Positions 35,507-45,293 of a stretch of DNA of 64,000 nt are shown piece by piece (position 1 is the first letter of the stretch; each line of letters opens with the position of its first letter). The position numbers were made by a program, and so were the translations under genes. Source of the DNA: Bradyrhizobium sp. WSM1743 (GTDB lineage: Bacteria > Pseudomonadota > Alphaproteobacteria > Rhizobiales > Xanthobacteraceae); the NCBI RefSeq assembly GCF_000473065.1, contig NZ_AXAZ01000025.1, positions 1 through 64,000 of the forward strand, given 5' to 3'. The notes under the pieces were generated by a model. It saw only the letters and a program-made list of their open reading frames with translations. It was not told the DNA's origin and ran no database searches.

Positions 35507-36435
35507 AGTTCTGTTTCCCGCCTGACCATCCAGCTTATCACCAGATGCCCGATAAGCACCGAGACTATCGCGTAAGCCAGAAGCTTGTTTCCAGTCGGAT
35601 CAGAGAACAACAGATCGACGTTCTGCGGATTGGCCGCGTAGAGCATCGCTCCGGCAATCAGGGGCGAGATCGTGAGTGCTCGCGAGGAAAAAATCACTTC
35701 TCCCGCCAGCGCCTTGGCGCGAGCAGCGAGCGCAACACGCTGACTCACTGTATCGCCCAGCGTCTGCAAGGTCTCGGCCATGCTGCCGCCGGACTTCAAC
35801 TGGACTGCAAGTGTCACCGCAAACATCGCATACTCTGCCACTTGCGTTCGCCGATAGACGGCCTCGACGGCTTCCTCTGGAGGTCTTCCCAGATTCATTT
35901 CGCTGCATACGATTGCAAACTGCCCAGACGTTGGTTGCGGCATCTCGCGCGCGATGGTGCGAAATGCTTCGTGCACGGGCAGACCCGATCGAACCGTACT
36001 TGTCACCAGCTGAATGGCGTCAGGCAGCTGTCGGAAAAGTTGACTGGCGAAGCGACGCTGCTGCCATCCAAACAGACCTCGCACGACCACCACGGCGGCA
36101 ATTGCAGCCGCGACAGACACGTAGAAAATGGAAAATCCCAGCAGGCTATTTGCATAGAAGATCGCTGCTACCGTGATGACGGCAGCAAGCAGCACATACG
36201 CCGGATGCCAGGTATGAACCATCTCGGGCCTGTAATTGGTCAAACGGTGGAGAAGCAGATACCGGGATCCGGCCTCCGCCCGGCGAATGGATGGCAGGTT
36301 GGCCGGATGGGAGGCCGGTAGAGCGACCGCCAGCCGGCGGTCCATGCGTCGCTCCCGGCCGTCGAGCCACAAGGAGCTGGCGGCTGCGCACATCGCAAGC
36401 ACCAGAACAGCGACGATCACGGACTCAGGTATCAT
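35503..36435 (-). CDS. tadB: Tad pilus inner-membrane platform protein TadB
   Basis: The 310-residue protein has an N-terminal membrane anchor, an F domain of the type II secretion type (LFRQLPDAIQLVTSTVRSGLPVHEAFRTIAREM ... GSMAETLQTLGDTVSQRVALAARAKALAGE) and C-terminal membrane segments. It is the partner of TadC. The gene overlaps TadA by 4 bases and TadC by 4 bases, so the trio is translated together. Confidence 0.95.
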   Translation of the reverse strand: MIPESVIVAVLVLAMCAAASSLWLDGRERRMDRRLAVALPASHPANLPSIRRAEAGSRYLLLHRLTNYRPEMVHTWHPAYVLLAAVITVAAIFYANSLLGFSIFYVSVAAAIAAVVVVRGLFGWQQRRFASQLFRQLPDAIQLVTSTVRSGLPVHEAFRTIAREMPQPTSGQFAIVCSEMNLGRPPEEAVEAVYRRTQVAEYAMFAVTLAVQLKSGGSMAETLQTLGDTVSQRVALAARAKALAGEVIFSSRALTISPLIAGAMLYAANPQNVDLLFSDPTGNKLLAYAIVSVLIGHLVISWMVRRETEL

Positions 36436-37814
36436 ATTTGCCTCACTGCCTCGGTCCAGGCGCGATCAAGCCCGAAATAGACAAGACGGGTTTTGAATTT
36501 CGGGACTGCAAGGGTGGCCCTGTAAGCGCCTGAGATCCGCCCGTGCTCATCCTCCTCCTGGTACTCGAAGGTTGCGATGTCGTTGGTGGTGATCACATCC
36601 GCTTCCAGCCCCATCACCTCGCTGATCTGGACAATGCGACGTTGTCCATCGCGCATGCGTTCGACTTGCACGATGAGATCCAGCGCAGCGACGATCTGAG
36701 CTCGAATGGCGCGCGACGGCAGATTCACCTGCCCCATCTGCACCATGTTCTCGATGCGGGTCAGGGCATCGCGGGCGCTATTGGCGTGGACCGTGGAGAT
36801 CGAACCATCATGACCGGTGTTCATTGCCTGCAGCATGTCAAACGCTTCGGCGCCGCGCACCTCGCCCACGACGATCCGGTCGGGACGCATGCGCAACGCA
36901 TTCCACAAGAGATCGCGCTGCGTCACCTGCCCCGTGCCTTCGAGGCTGGGAGGCCGGGTCTCAAGGCTGATCACGTGCGGCTGCTGGAGCTGCAACTCTG
37001 CCGCATCCTCGATGGTGACGACGCGCTCGCTGTGATCGATGAACTGGCTCATGGCGTTGAGCAGCGTCGTCTTGCCGGACCCGGTGCCGCCGGAGACCAG
37101 AACATTGAGCCGACACCGGGCGGCGATCTCCAGCAATTGTCCGATGGCTGGGGTCATTGAGCCGTTTTCGACCATTGCAGAGATATCCAAGCGGCGGCTT
37201 GGAAATTTTCGAATCGAAATGCAAGGGCTATGGATCGCCAGCGGCGGGAAGATGATGTTGACCCGGCTGCCATCGGGCAAGCGGCAATCCACCATCGGAC
37301 TGGATTCATCGATGCGCCGCCCGACTTGCGCGGCAATTTTCTGGGCCACCGATGCGATGTGATCATTGTCGCGGAAGCGCACCGCGATCCGCTCCAGCTT
37401 GCCGGCCCGTTCGACATAAACGTTGCTCGGTCCGTTGATCATGATATCGTTGATTGATTGATCGAGCAGAAGCGGACGCAGCGGCCCGTAGCCGGTCATG
37501 TCGTCCGCAATCTCATCCGCCAGTTGAAGCTGCTCGCGACCCGACAGTTCGAGCCGTTCCTCATTGGCGATTCCATGGATGATTTCCTCGATCTGCCGCC
37601 GAAGGACGTCACGCGAGACAGTCGCGGCCACCGATGGCTCAATCTGCTCGATGACGCGTTCGCGCAGTGAAGCCGGCATCACTGGCCGCTCAATCGAAGG
37701 TTCGTCGCGCCTTGACGTTGATGCAGCCACGCTTGGCATCGATGCAGCCAAGCTTGGCGCCAATGCAGGCAAGCGAACCGACGTTTCGCCGTCGCGCCTA
37801 CCAAACTTTCTCAT
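36432..37814 (-). CDS. tadA: Tad pilus assembly ATPase (CpaF/TadA)
   Basis: This 460-residue hexameric traffic ATPase of the VirB11/PilT superfamily powers pilus assembly and possibly retraction. It has Walker A SGGTGSGKTTLLN, the Asp box with acidic residues around TIEDAAELQL, Walker B RIVVGEVRGAEAFDMLQAMNTGHDG and the His box STVHANSA. The N-terminal 60 residues contain a low-complexity repeat of Ala/Ser/Pro (APSLAASMPSVAAS), which is likely flexible. The length is typical. It overlaps cpaE by 4 bases. Confidence 0.96.
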   Translation of the reverse strand: MRKFGRRDGETSVRLPALAPSLAASMPSVAASTSRRDEPSIERPVMPASLRERVIEQIEPSVAATVSRDVLRRQIEEIIHGIANEERLELSGREQLQLADEIADDMTGYGPLRPLLLDQSINDIMINGPSNVYVERAGKLERIAVRFRDNDHIASVAQKIAAQVGRRIDESSPMVDCRLPDGSRVNIIFPPLAIHSPCISIRKFPSRRLDISAMVENGSMTPAIGQLLEIAARCRLNVLVSGGTGSGKTTLLNAMSQFIDHSERVVTIEDAAELQLQQPHVISLETRPPSLEGTGQVTQRDLLWNALRMRPDRIVVGEVRGAEAFDMLQAMNTGHDGSISTVHANSARDALTRIENMVQMGQVNLPSRAIRAQIVAALDLIVQVERMRDGQRRIVQISEVMGLEADVITTNDIATFEYQEEDEHGRISGAYRATLAVPKFKTRLVYFGLDRAWTEAVRQI

Positions 37815-39013
37815 AGCCCCAGCAGCCTCCTCAGCCGTCCCTTCCGCTCGACGCCGAGCCCCGTGATCTCCCGTACGATCGGCGCGAGATGGCGTCGCAG
37901 TCCTGATACGTGCTTCAGCGCGGGAATTCCGAGATTGACCGCCTGGGTCATGCCCTTCCCAAGATCGGGTACAACCATGTCTGGCTCTGTCCCCAACGCC
38001 TTGACCACCGCGGCCCTGGGGAGGCCGCCGGGGCGATTGGCGCGGTTTAGCAAGGTAAAGACCCGATCCCTTCCGGCAATGTTGGTGACGGCCATCCGCA
38101 GTGCATGGGCATTGCGAAGTCCGGTCACCTCGGCCTCCAGCAGCACCAGCACGTGCCGAGAAAGAGAGATCACCGGATGGATGGATGGCGGAAACGGGAC
38201 CGGGACATCGACAACGATGTAATTGAATCGTTGGCGCAGCAGACCAAGGACGTGCCTCACGCCCGCTTCGGTGATGTCGAGCTGAGCGTCCAGCTCCTCG
38301 TCGGCGGAGATCAGGCTGACTCGCTCGTTGACCGCAATTGCGGCGCGCTCGAGGAACAACGTGTCCGCCCGCATCGGGTTCTCCAGGGCGATGCGCAGGC
38401 CTGGTCCGGGCTGAACACCCAACATCACGGCTGTTTCGCCGGCTTGAAGATGAAGGTCGAGCAGCGCGACCTTGGCCTTGGTGGTTTCGGCCAGTTGCAG
38501 CGCGAGATTGATGGCGATACTCGTTGCGCCGGCACCGCCCTGCGCGCCACAGATCGAGACCACATGCCCGCCTCGATCGGTCGGACCCGGCGCACGATCG
38601 CCGAGCAGTTTTGGGCGCAGCTGGTCCAGCACCATGTCCCGCGTGATCGGCCTCGGCAGGTACTCGGTCAACCCGAGCTCCATAAGCGCGCGGTAGAAGG
38701 TGATCTCCCTGCTTTCACCGATCAGAGCCACCCGGACATCGGGCGGGCAGACGCCGGCCAGCCTCTCCAGTTCGGCAAATGGATCATCGATTCCACTGAT
38801 GTCCGTCACCAAGGCGAACAATTCGGTGTCCGTTTCGAGCATCCGTATGGCATTGCGGATCGTGCCACGCTTGATCGAAATGTTGCTGCCTTCGAGACCC
38901 TTGCGCAGCGCCGCAGCACTCAGCTCGTCATTCACGAAGCAGACGATTCGATTGCGCGCGACAACAGACGTCGCTTCTTCAGGTGAACTGACGGCCGCTA
39001 TGTTGACGCTCAT
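37811..39013 (-). CDS. cpaE: Pilus assembly protein with ParA/MinD-like ATPase domain
   Basis: This 400-residue protein has an N-terminal receiver-like domain (about 25-130, lacking a clear phospho-Asp signature) and a MinD/ParA-like P-loop domain. The deviant Walker A motif reads GAQGGAGATS, where the second Lys is Ala, as is common in CpaE. CpaE places the pilus machine at the pole. The ATG at 39011-39013 overlaps the cpaB stop (TGATG). An in-frame upstream extension to 39259 is rejected because it lies within cpaB. Confidence 0.92.
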   Translation of the reverse strand: MSVNIAAVSSPEEATSVVARNRIVCFVNDELSAAALRKGLEGSNISIKRGTIRNAIRMLETDTELFALVTDISGIDDPFAELERLAGVCPPDVRVALIGESREITFYRALMELGLTEYLPRPITRDMVLDQLRPKLLGDRAPGPTDRGGHVVSICGAQGGAGATSIAINLALQLAETTKAKVALLDLHLQAGETAVMLGVQPGPGLRIALENPMRADTLFLERAAIAVNERVSLISADEELDAQLDITEAGVRHVLGLLRQRFNYIVVDVPVPFPPSIHPVISLSRHVLVLLEAEVTGLRNAHALRMAVTNIAGRDRVFTLLNRANRPGGLPRAAVVKALGTEPDMVVPDLGKGMTQAVNLGIPALKHVSGLRRHLAPIVREITGLGVERKGRLRRLLGL

Positions 39014-39981
39014 CAACGTTTCTCCAGCAACTTGCCTGCCTGAACCACCATCGTCGCCCCGCGGCGGGACACTTCCGGCCCGTCGCAGTTGATCAGAGTG
39101 TCGCCGTCGGCAGATTCCTGTTTCCTGACCGAGTACTGCTTGATCTGACCACCGGAATGAACGACGACCGCTGCAGTCCGGCCGGCAATTGCATTCTGGC
39201 GAGCGATTTCCGGCGACACATCGCAGCTGGACATGGCGCCGGTGTCCGCCGTATCCCACTGCTCGACTGCTGCCCGTACCGCCAGGGAAAGCGTTCCGAG
39301 CTGCCGTGCGACCGTGATCTTCTTGACCTGGTCTGGCGCAAGCTCCAACGACACCGTCTGCGCTTGCTTGCCGGCCACCGAGCCGGCCATGGAGCTTACG
39401 GTTCGGCCGCCCTGCATAATTTCCTGATCAACCGCGATGACTCGAACGTTGCCTAGAACGGTTTCGCTCAAGGCCCGGCGCGCGGGGTCTGCCTTCTCGA
39501 ACACCTGGGTCAACAAGACGTCGACATGATCACCCGGCCTGATCAGCCCCGACACGCCAGACTCCTCATCCACCTTGATGCTGATTGCACGGCTATCCGG
39601 TGCCAAGACGCTGGCCAGGAAACCCCGATCTCGAGGTCGCAATACGTCCTGCAAGGTGATCGGATTGCCAGCGTCGACGAACTTGCGAATCAGAGAGCCG
39701 GGAAGTCCGGCCTTCGAGTCGGGTGTTTCCAGGATCGCCCCTGCAGGAAGGCGTTCAGGCAACACCGAGCGCACCGTGAAATCTTCTTCGCGGGCCAATG
39801 TACCTTTCGACAGCGGACGTGCCGCGACAAAATACCCGACAGTTGAAGGAGGCGCCGGCCCCTGCTCGGCGACCGTTACCGGAACCTGCTTCGGCAGGTT
39901 CATGTTGTAGGCGATCAGCCCGAACGCGGTGGTTGCGAGCAAAAGCACAAGGATGATTGAGAGGCGCAACGCGGATGACAT
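39013..39981 (-). CDS. cpaB: Flp pilus assembly protein CpaB/RcpC with SAF domain
   Basis: The 322-residue protein has a membrane anchor (SIILVLLLATTAFGLIAYNMN) and then an SAF domain (VAARPLSKGTLAREEDFTVRSVLPERLPAGAI) followed by RCP domain sequence (LAPDSRAISIKVDEESGVSGLIRPGDHVDVLLTQ). It is periplasmic and links the secretin to the inner-membrane platform. The stop overlaps cpaE and the start lies one base after cpaA. Confidence 0.95.
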   Translation of the reverse strand: MSSALRLSIILVLLLATTAFGLIAYNMNLPKQVPVTVAEQGPAPPSTVGYFVAARPLSKGTLAREEDFTVRSVLPERLPAGAILETPDSKAGLPGSLIRKFVDAGNPITLQDVLRPRDRGFLASVLAPDSRAISIKVDEESGVSGLIRPGDHVDVLLTQVFEKADPARRALSETVLGNVRVIAVDQEIMQGGRTVSSMAGSVAGKQAQTVSLELAPDQVKKITVARQLGTLSLAVRAAVEQWDTADTGAMSSCDVSPEIARQNAIAGRTAAVVVHSGGQIKQYSVRKQESADGDTLINCDGPEVSRRGATMVVQAGKLLEKR

Positions 39982-39982
39982 G

Positions 39983-40489
39983 TCAAAATCCTCTGCTCAA
40001 GATGGTCCAGATGCCACCGCACGCTATGGCCACGCCGTAAGGCAGGGGCGCATGTCGCACGTGGCGCCAACGCTCGATCGCGTAGACGCGGCGTGCGAGC
40101 GACGATCCGACTGGTGCCAACCTCGGATATGGCAGGACGCGCATCACCAGATGCACGAGGGCAAGAACGCCCCCCGTCAGCGAGGTTACGGTCAACACCT
40201 GAATCAAGCCCGTCGGCGACAGACCAATAGCCAAAGCTAACAGCAACTTGACGTCGCCCCCGCCAATCCCGCCACGCTGGTAAAGCGCGAACAGCAGCAA
40301 GAACAGGATCGTCGCGGCGATGACGGATTCGACAAGTTGCATCGGGCTGGCAAGCTGGCCGGCAATCCCGAGCAGCGCCAGCAAGAGACAAGCGTCATTT
40401 CGGATCAAGCGGGTCGCAACATCGAGCATTGCGACGTACAGCAGCAATGCGATTTCAAGTATGGAGGCGACGTAAGAAACCCAGCTCAT
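39983..40489 (-). CDS. cpaA: Prepilin peptidase (TadV/CpaA, A24 family)
   Basis: This 168-residue inner-membrane aspartyl protease processes Flp and TadE-type prepilins. It has about six membrane segments, and its two catalytic aspartates are seen in LDVATRLIRN and in GGGDVKLL (GxGD type). The short form lacks the N-methyltransferase domain, as usual for TadV. It is the first gene after the flp pilin gene, about 100 bases downstream of it. Confidence 0.92.
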   Translation of the reverse strand: MSWVSYVASILEIALLLYVAMLDVATRLIRNDACLLLALLGIAGQLASPMQLVESVIAATILFLLLFALYQRGGIGGGDVKLLLALAIGLSPTGLIQVLTVTSLTGGVLALVHLVMRVLPYPRLAPVGSSLARRVYAIERWRHVRHAPLPYGVAIACGGIWTILSRGF

Positions 40490-40586
40490 GCATGCCTCAA
40501 AGAGGTGGAAGGCACACTAAAATGAAAGAGAGAACATTCGAGGGGGGACACATTCCGAGGCCCCCCTCTGGCGCCAGATCGCCGAA

Positions 40587-40796
40587 TCAAACTGCTGCAG
40601 TAAAAGCTGTGGTGATCGCCGTGATCCCGCCGGTCAGCGCCGTTCCGATCGCGCCGCCGGCTCCAACGCCGAACACGGCCGACACGGCGCCGATGATGCA
40701 AACCGCGACGATGATGTACTCGAACGACACCACGCCATCCTGGTCGGCGCGCAGACGCTTCATGGCTTCGGTGGTCTTGATGTAATATTGCAACAT
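40587..40796 (-). CDS. flp: Flp/Fap major pilin
   Basis: The 69-residue Flp prepilin has a basic leader ending at Gly (ADQDG) and then VVSFEYIIVAVCIIGAVSAVFGVGAG, giving the Flp motif with Glu +5 and Tyr +6 after the cleavage site. A short polar C-terminus (GTALTGGITAITTAFTAAV) follows. The ATG at 40794-40796 is preferred over an upstream in-frame start at 40868, since it gives the usual leader length. The AT-rich DNA upstream (40870-40990) is the likely promoter of the whole tad operon. Confidence 0.94.
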   Translation of the reverse strand: MLQYYIKTTEAMKRLRADQDGVVSFEYIIVAVCIIGAVSAVFGVGAGGAIGTALTGGITAITTAFTAAV

Positions 40797-41785
40797 AGGG
40801 AAAACCTTTCTTTCGATACGAAGCTTCAGACAACCCTTTGGCGGCTGCGGACGATAACCGCCCGCCACCTCATAAACTCTTTATTAAATATTATATCTAG
40901 TCAATATCTATTATTCGGTTGCTTTTAAATTGCCGCTCGCATACGATTTAAATTTGACAGGGCGCCGACAAAATGTCTTTTATCACAACGACATGTGTGA
41001 ATTAACCATCAATCGACCGACATTTACCGGGACAGTGCGACATTCAAGCCGGACGGCAGGCCGCGCGATTTCTCCCCGCTCCAGCCCCATTAATGCTGCG
41101 CCGTCTTTATTTAATTCACATGCACGCCGATTTGCTGACCGCAAACGAGAGGCCCGGTCTCGGCGGCGCGGTGCGCGATCCGAGTGAAGTGCGGTCCGGC
41201 ACCACGCAGCTGGTCCTCCGGTGTGGCCAAGGCGGCGGAGTTCTTCACGAACTCCTTAGGGCGAGCGATCGGAGATCACTTACTCGGCTCGCTTACCTAA
41301 AACCCCTCGCGCGACGAGGCGGAGTTAAGGTGCGGATGCTACCTGGAACGACTCAGTCAAAAGCTGTCGGCGCAGCAGTTGATCGATGTCCGTAGCCATT
41401 TGGTCGGTTCGATTAAATGATTGAACGTGGGGGCCGCTTTGGTGGATCCCTCGCACAGCATGAGGAATGGCATGGAGAAGGTTTCCTGCGCGCGATGGCA
41501 GCGCTCTTCCATCAGTATGCCCGGCGCGACCGCCGGCTTGATCGAATGACCCTATCTGCCACTGCCGGCCCATTGCAGCCGCGAAACGAGCCGCTTGTGT
41601 CGCGGATTGAGACCATGCGCCTGGCGACGGCGCGATCGCTATACACCGACGATGGTGCGATTTTCCCGCAGCAACCAGCCGAACAGGTCTGGTTGCGGTC
41701 AGGACATTGTTCCTCAGGAAAGCACCATTTAGCCTCTCGCTGATCCCTCGGCAGTTGCGGTTTCGCTCGACGGTCGACGTCGTCG
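40797..41785. promoter_or_regulatory. Upstream region of flp and 0.8 kb without supported genes
   Basis: The first 200 bases are AT-rich (AAATATTATATCTAGTCAATATCTATTATTCGG and similar, 40880-41000) and probably contain the tad operon promoter. The rest (41000-41785) has several overlapping short frames on both strands, none with a ribosome site or a recognisable domain. This stretch borders the decayed adhesin gene and may be further debris from the same rearrangement. Confidence 0.4.
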
Positions 41786-44700
41786 TCAGGCGAAGAAGTC
41801 CATCGGATGTGCAGCCGCTTCCTTGCGCCAAGCGAGATCGGCTGCACCAGCATTGGCGCCGAACGCGGACATCTCTTGCCGCATCAGTGCGAGGAGCCCG
41901 GGCGACTGATCCGTCGTCCCCTCACCGCTCGCCACGCGCCCGGCCCAACTGTCGGCATTGACGCCGGGGTGCGACGGGCCAGCGGTGTCCGCAGCACGCG
42001 CTCCTTCCAGCTTGTCCGTGAACGCCGGTCCCGCCATCGCATCCATCGCGCGCCAGAACTGTTCGCCGATCGAGGGTGCAGGATTCGCGGACAGGATCTC
42101 GAGCGCCGAGGCCAGAGTTTGGGGCAAGCTTGCCGTGCTCGCAACGTTACCGATGTCGACGGCAGGCGGTTGCGGCACCGTCGCACGCGTCAAGGCGGCA
42201 TCGACATATTCCATCGTGCGCGCGTCGGTGCGGGTATAGCTGCCGCGATTCACGATCACGGTGCTGCCGAACGCCCAGGATGCTTCCGTCGCGGATGCCG
42301 AAAGATTGATCGAGCGCACACCTGCGGCTGATAGCGACAATATTTCCCCGTCCTGAGCAAAGCCGTCACCATTGCTGTCCTGCCAGAGATTGAAGTCCGA
42401 GAAGCGAATATCGCCAACCGACAGCATCCCGTCGCGGTTGCTGTCGAAGGCGCGCAGCCCTTCGAGGTCGGAGCGGGCGCCTGCCACATCGTCGGTGAAG
42501 CTCAGTTCCGAGATGCCGCTCACGGTTCCGTTGCGGTCGCGATCGAGGAACAGGAAGGCTTCCGTGGTCCCTATCCAGCTGGTGTCGTCATCCGTTCCGT
42601 CGCCATCGATGTCGAACGTCGCCGAGGACTGGCTGGCCGTTGTGGTTTCCACCCCGAGGCCGTCGAGATCGAGGATGATCGGCGCCGCCAGAGTGACCGT
42701 CTCGCCGTTGCGGAAGATGAGCCTTTCGATGCTCGTGAGCGTGTCGACGCCGTCACTGCCATTCGCCGAGGAGCTGTCGGTGACCTGAACCGACCCCGCC
42801 GACGTGACGATCGAGTAGGTCGACATCACACCGTTGTAGTAGGCGGTGTCGGTGCCGTTGCCGCCATTGATCGTGTCGTTGCCGGCCATCCCCCAGAATG
42901 AATCATCGCCATCATTGCCGTTGAGGGTGTCGGTTCCGACGCCGCCGGCAAGACGGTCCGCAGCAGCGCCGCCGGTGATGACGACATTACCACCGCTGCC
43001 GTAGATGCTGTCGCAGCAACCGCGTCACCGATTAGCGTATCGGCATTGGCGGTCCCGTCACCCAGCCCTCGAAGGCGTTCGAGATGGTGAGACTAACGGT
43101 GGCGGTCGCGGTCGCCAGGCCATCGCTGATCGTATAGGTGAAGCTGTCGGCCCCTTCGTAGCCGAAATCGGGAGTATAGCTGACGCCTTGCGCGTCGATG
43201 ACGACGGTGCCCTTGGGTGCGGTCCCGACGGAGACGATCGTCAGATTATCACCGTCGATATCGGTGTCGTTGGCGAGCAGGCTGGCGCGCGCGATTGCGA
43301 GCGTGTCGCCATGGGTGAGGGAGAACGGACCGTCATTGGCCGCGACCGGTTTGTCGTTGACCGGCGTGATCGTCAGGGTGAACACGTCACTGGCCGTGAG
43401 CAAGCCGTCGCTGGCGGTGACCAGAATGTCGATCGCGCCGTTGAAATTGAGCGGCGGGGTGCCGGCGAACCTGGTGCCCGTCAGCGTCAGCCAGGACGGC
43501 AGCGGGCTGCCATCCGCCAGCGTGGCGGTATAGGTGAGCGTGTTGCCGTCGACATCGGTGAACCGGCCGGCCGGGATCGTGTAGGAGACCGCGGCATCCT
43601 CCGCCGAAATGACGTCGGATAGCGGCACCGAGACCACCGGCGCGTCGTTCACCGGCGTGATGGTCAGCGCGAAGATGTCGCTCGCTGACAGTGCACCGTC
43701 GCGGGCGGTGACCTTGATGCTGATCGTGCCGTTGTAGTTCGCTGGCGGCGTGCCGGTGAAAGTCGTTCCGTCGAAGCTCAGCCAGCTCGGCAGCGCGGCG
43801 CCGGTGGAAAGCGTCGCCGTGTAGGTCAGCGTATCGCCGTCGACATCGGTGAAACTGCCGGGCGGGATCGCGATCGCCAGCGGCGTATCTTCCGGAGACG
43901 ACACATCGGGGAGCGGCACTGACAGCACCGGCGCGTCGTTCTTCGGCGTGATTGTCAGGGTGAAGACGTCGCTTGCCGAGAGCGACCCGTCGCTCGCGGT
44001 GACCAGGATGTCGATGGCACCGTTGAAGTTGAGCGGGGGCGTGCCGGCGAACTTGTTGCCGGTCAGTGTCAGCCAGGAGGGCAGTGGGCTGCCATCCGCC
44101 AGCGTGGCAGAATAGGTCAACCTGTTGCCGTCGACATCGGTAAAGCGGCCGGTCGGGATCGTGTAGGAGACCGCGGTATCCTCGGGCGAACTGACGTCGG
44201 ACAGCGGCACGAGACCACCGGCGCGTCGTTCACCGGCGTGATGGTCAGAGCAAAGGTGTCGCTGACCGACAATGCGCCGTCACGCGCCGTGACCTTGATG
44301 TTGAGCGTGCCGTTGTAGTTCGCTGGCGGCGTGCCGGTGAACGTCATGCCGTCGAAGGAGAGCCAGGCCGGCAATGCGGCGCCGCTGGAGAGGACCGCCG
44401 TTAGGTCAATGTATCGCCGTCGACGTCGGTGAAGCTGCCGGGCGGGATGGCGATCGAAAGCGGCGTATCTTCCGGCGACATCACGTCAGGCAGCGGCACG
44501 GACAGCACCGGCGCGTCGTTCTTCGGCGTGATCGTCAGGGTGAAGACGTCGCTGGCCGAAAGCGAGCCGTCGCTCGCCGTGACCAGGATGTCGATCGCGC
44601 CGTTGAAGTTCAGCGGCGGCGTGCCGGCGAACTTGGTGCCGGTCAGCGTCAGCCAGGACGGCAACGGGCTGCCGTCCGCCAGCGTCGCCGAATAGGTCAG

Positions 44701-44796
44701 CGTGTTACCGTCGACATCAGTGAAGCGGCCGGTCGGGATCGTGTAGGAGACCGCGACATCTTCGGCCGAGCTGACGTCGGACAGCGGCACCGACGG
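41786..44796 (-). pseudogene. Decayed type I secreted adhesin (Ig-like, cadherin-like and RTX repeats)
   Basis: The reading frames along this minus-strand stretch form one protein broken by several frameshifts. In order there are five 97-residue putative Ig repeats (SVPLSDVSSAEDVAVSYTIP... and related), a cadherin/VCBS-like unit (SLTHGDTLAIARASLLANDTDIDGDNLTIVSVG), RTX-type calcium repeats (GGVGTDTLNGNDGDDSFWGMAGNDTINGGNGTDTAYYNG), an EF-hand-like part (DSNRDGMLSVGDIRF, DSNGDGFAQDGEI) and a C-terminus fitting a type I secretion signal. A 2-base deletion near 44400 puts a TAA in frame, a 1-base deletion near 44210 restores it, and another frame change lies at about 43000. The true 5' end is missing. 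Family assignment is firm, function lost. Confidence 0.85.
43350..44790 (-). repeat. Tandem 291-base Ig-like repeats
   Basis: Five tandem units of about 97 codons alternate between two subtypes: one with ...LADGSPLPSWLTLTG...GTPPLNFNGAIDILVTASDG and one with ...LSTGAALPSWLSFDG...GTPPANYNGTISIKVTARDG. Units of the same type are very similar at DNA level even two units apart. The GCGCGTCGTTCTTCGGCGTG motif recurs at 43931 and 44511, a spacing of 580 instead of 582 because of small deletions. Such near-identity favours recombination and copy-number change. Confidence 0.85.
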
Positions 44797-45125
44797 CCGC
44801 CGCCGATGAGCGTGGAGCACGGACGACCGCCAAGTTCGGCGACGAGGCTGCGGATCGCTGCGACTGGTGGCGCATTCAGCGCCGCGATGGCAACGCCGAT
44901 CGTATCCAGCACGCGAATCTTCAGCTGCTCCAGCGCCCGCTCGCTCAAGTCCTCCAGCCGGGCACGTTCCACAAACCTTGCGAGCTCCTGTACCTCGGTC
45001 ACGACCGCGAGCTCCTCGTCTCGATCCGCCGCCGACAAGCCGCTACCCTGCTGGCAGGCATCCCGGATGCCGGTCAGTCGCTGCGTGCAGACCGGTTCGT
45101 CGCGGATGGACGTTCGCCACACCAT
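44797..45125 (-). pseudogene. MmgE/PrpD family gene, 5' fragment fused to adhesin remnant
   Basis: The minus-strand frame encodes VTEVQELARFVERARLEDLSERALEQLKIRVLDTIGVAIAALNAPP...LGGRPCSTLIGGG, the N-terminal helix bundle of MmgE/PrpD (2-methylcitrate dehydratase-type) proteins. At the conserved IGGG it stops abruptly, and adhesin repeat sequence follows in another frame. The rest of the gene (about 380 codons in intact members) is absent. The start is likely the GTG at 45000-45002. The fragment cannot make an enzyme. Confidence 0.8.
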
Positions 45126-45293
45126 TATCGGCAGCGAAGCGCGTTCCTTCAGCCGCCTGCCTGCGATGCAGGGTCAACGTAACAGCGCCAAGACGGTTGC
45201 AACGGGAACGTGAGCGGTTACTGAGCGCGCTTAGGTGCAGAGGATGTGCGCGCCTATCGGCGGGCCGCGGGTGCGATCGTCGTGTTGCGCCCT

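Noticed and set aside
38105..38986. 293-codon plus-strand frame opposite cpaE
   Set aside because: Shadow of cpaE; His/Gln/Arg-rich composition without motifs.
41417..41743. 108-codon plus-strand frame upstream of the adhesin remnant
   Set aside because: No ribosome site, unlikely composition and overlap with equally long frames on the other strand.
43350..44790. CRISPR array or satellite DNA
   Set aside because: The repeats are 291 bases, in frame and encode Ig-like domains; there are no spacers.
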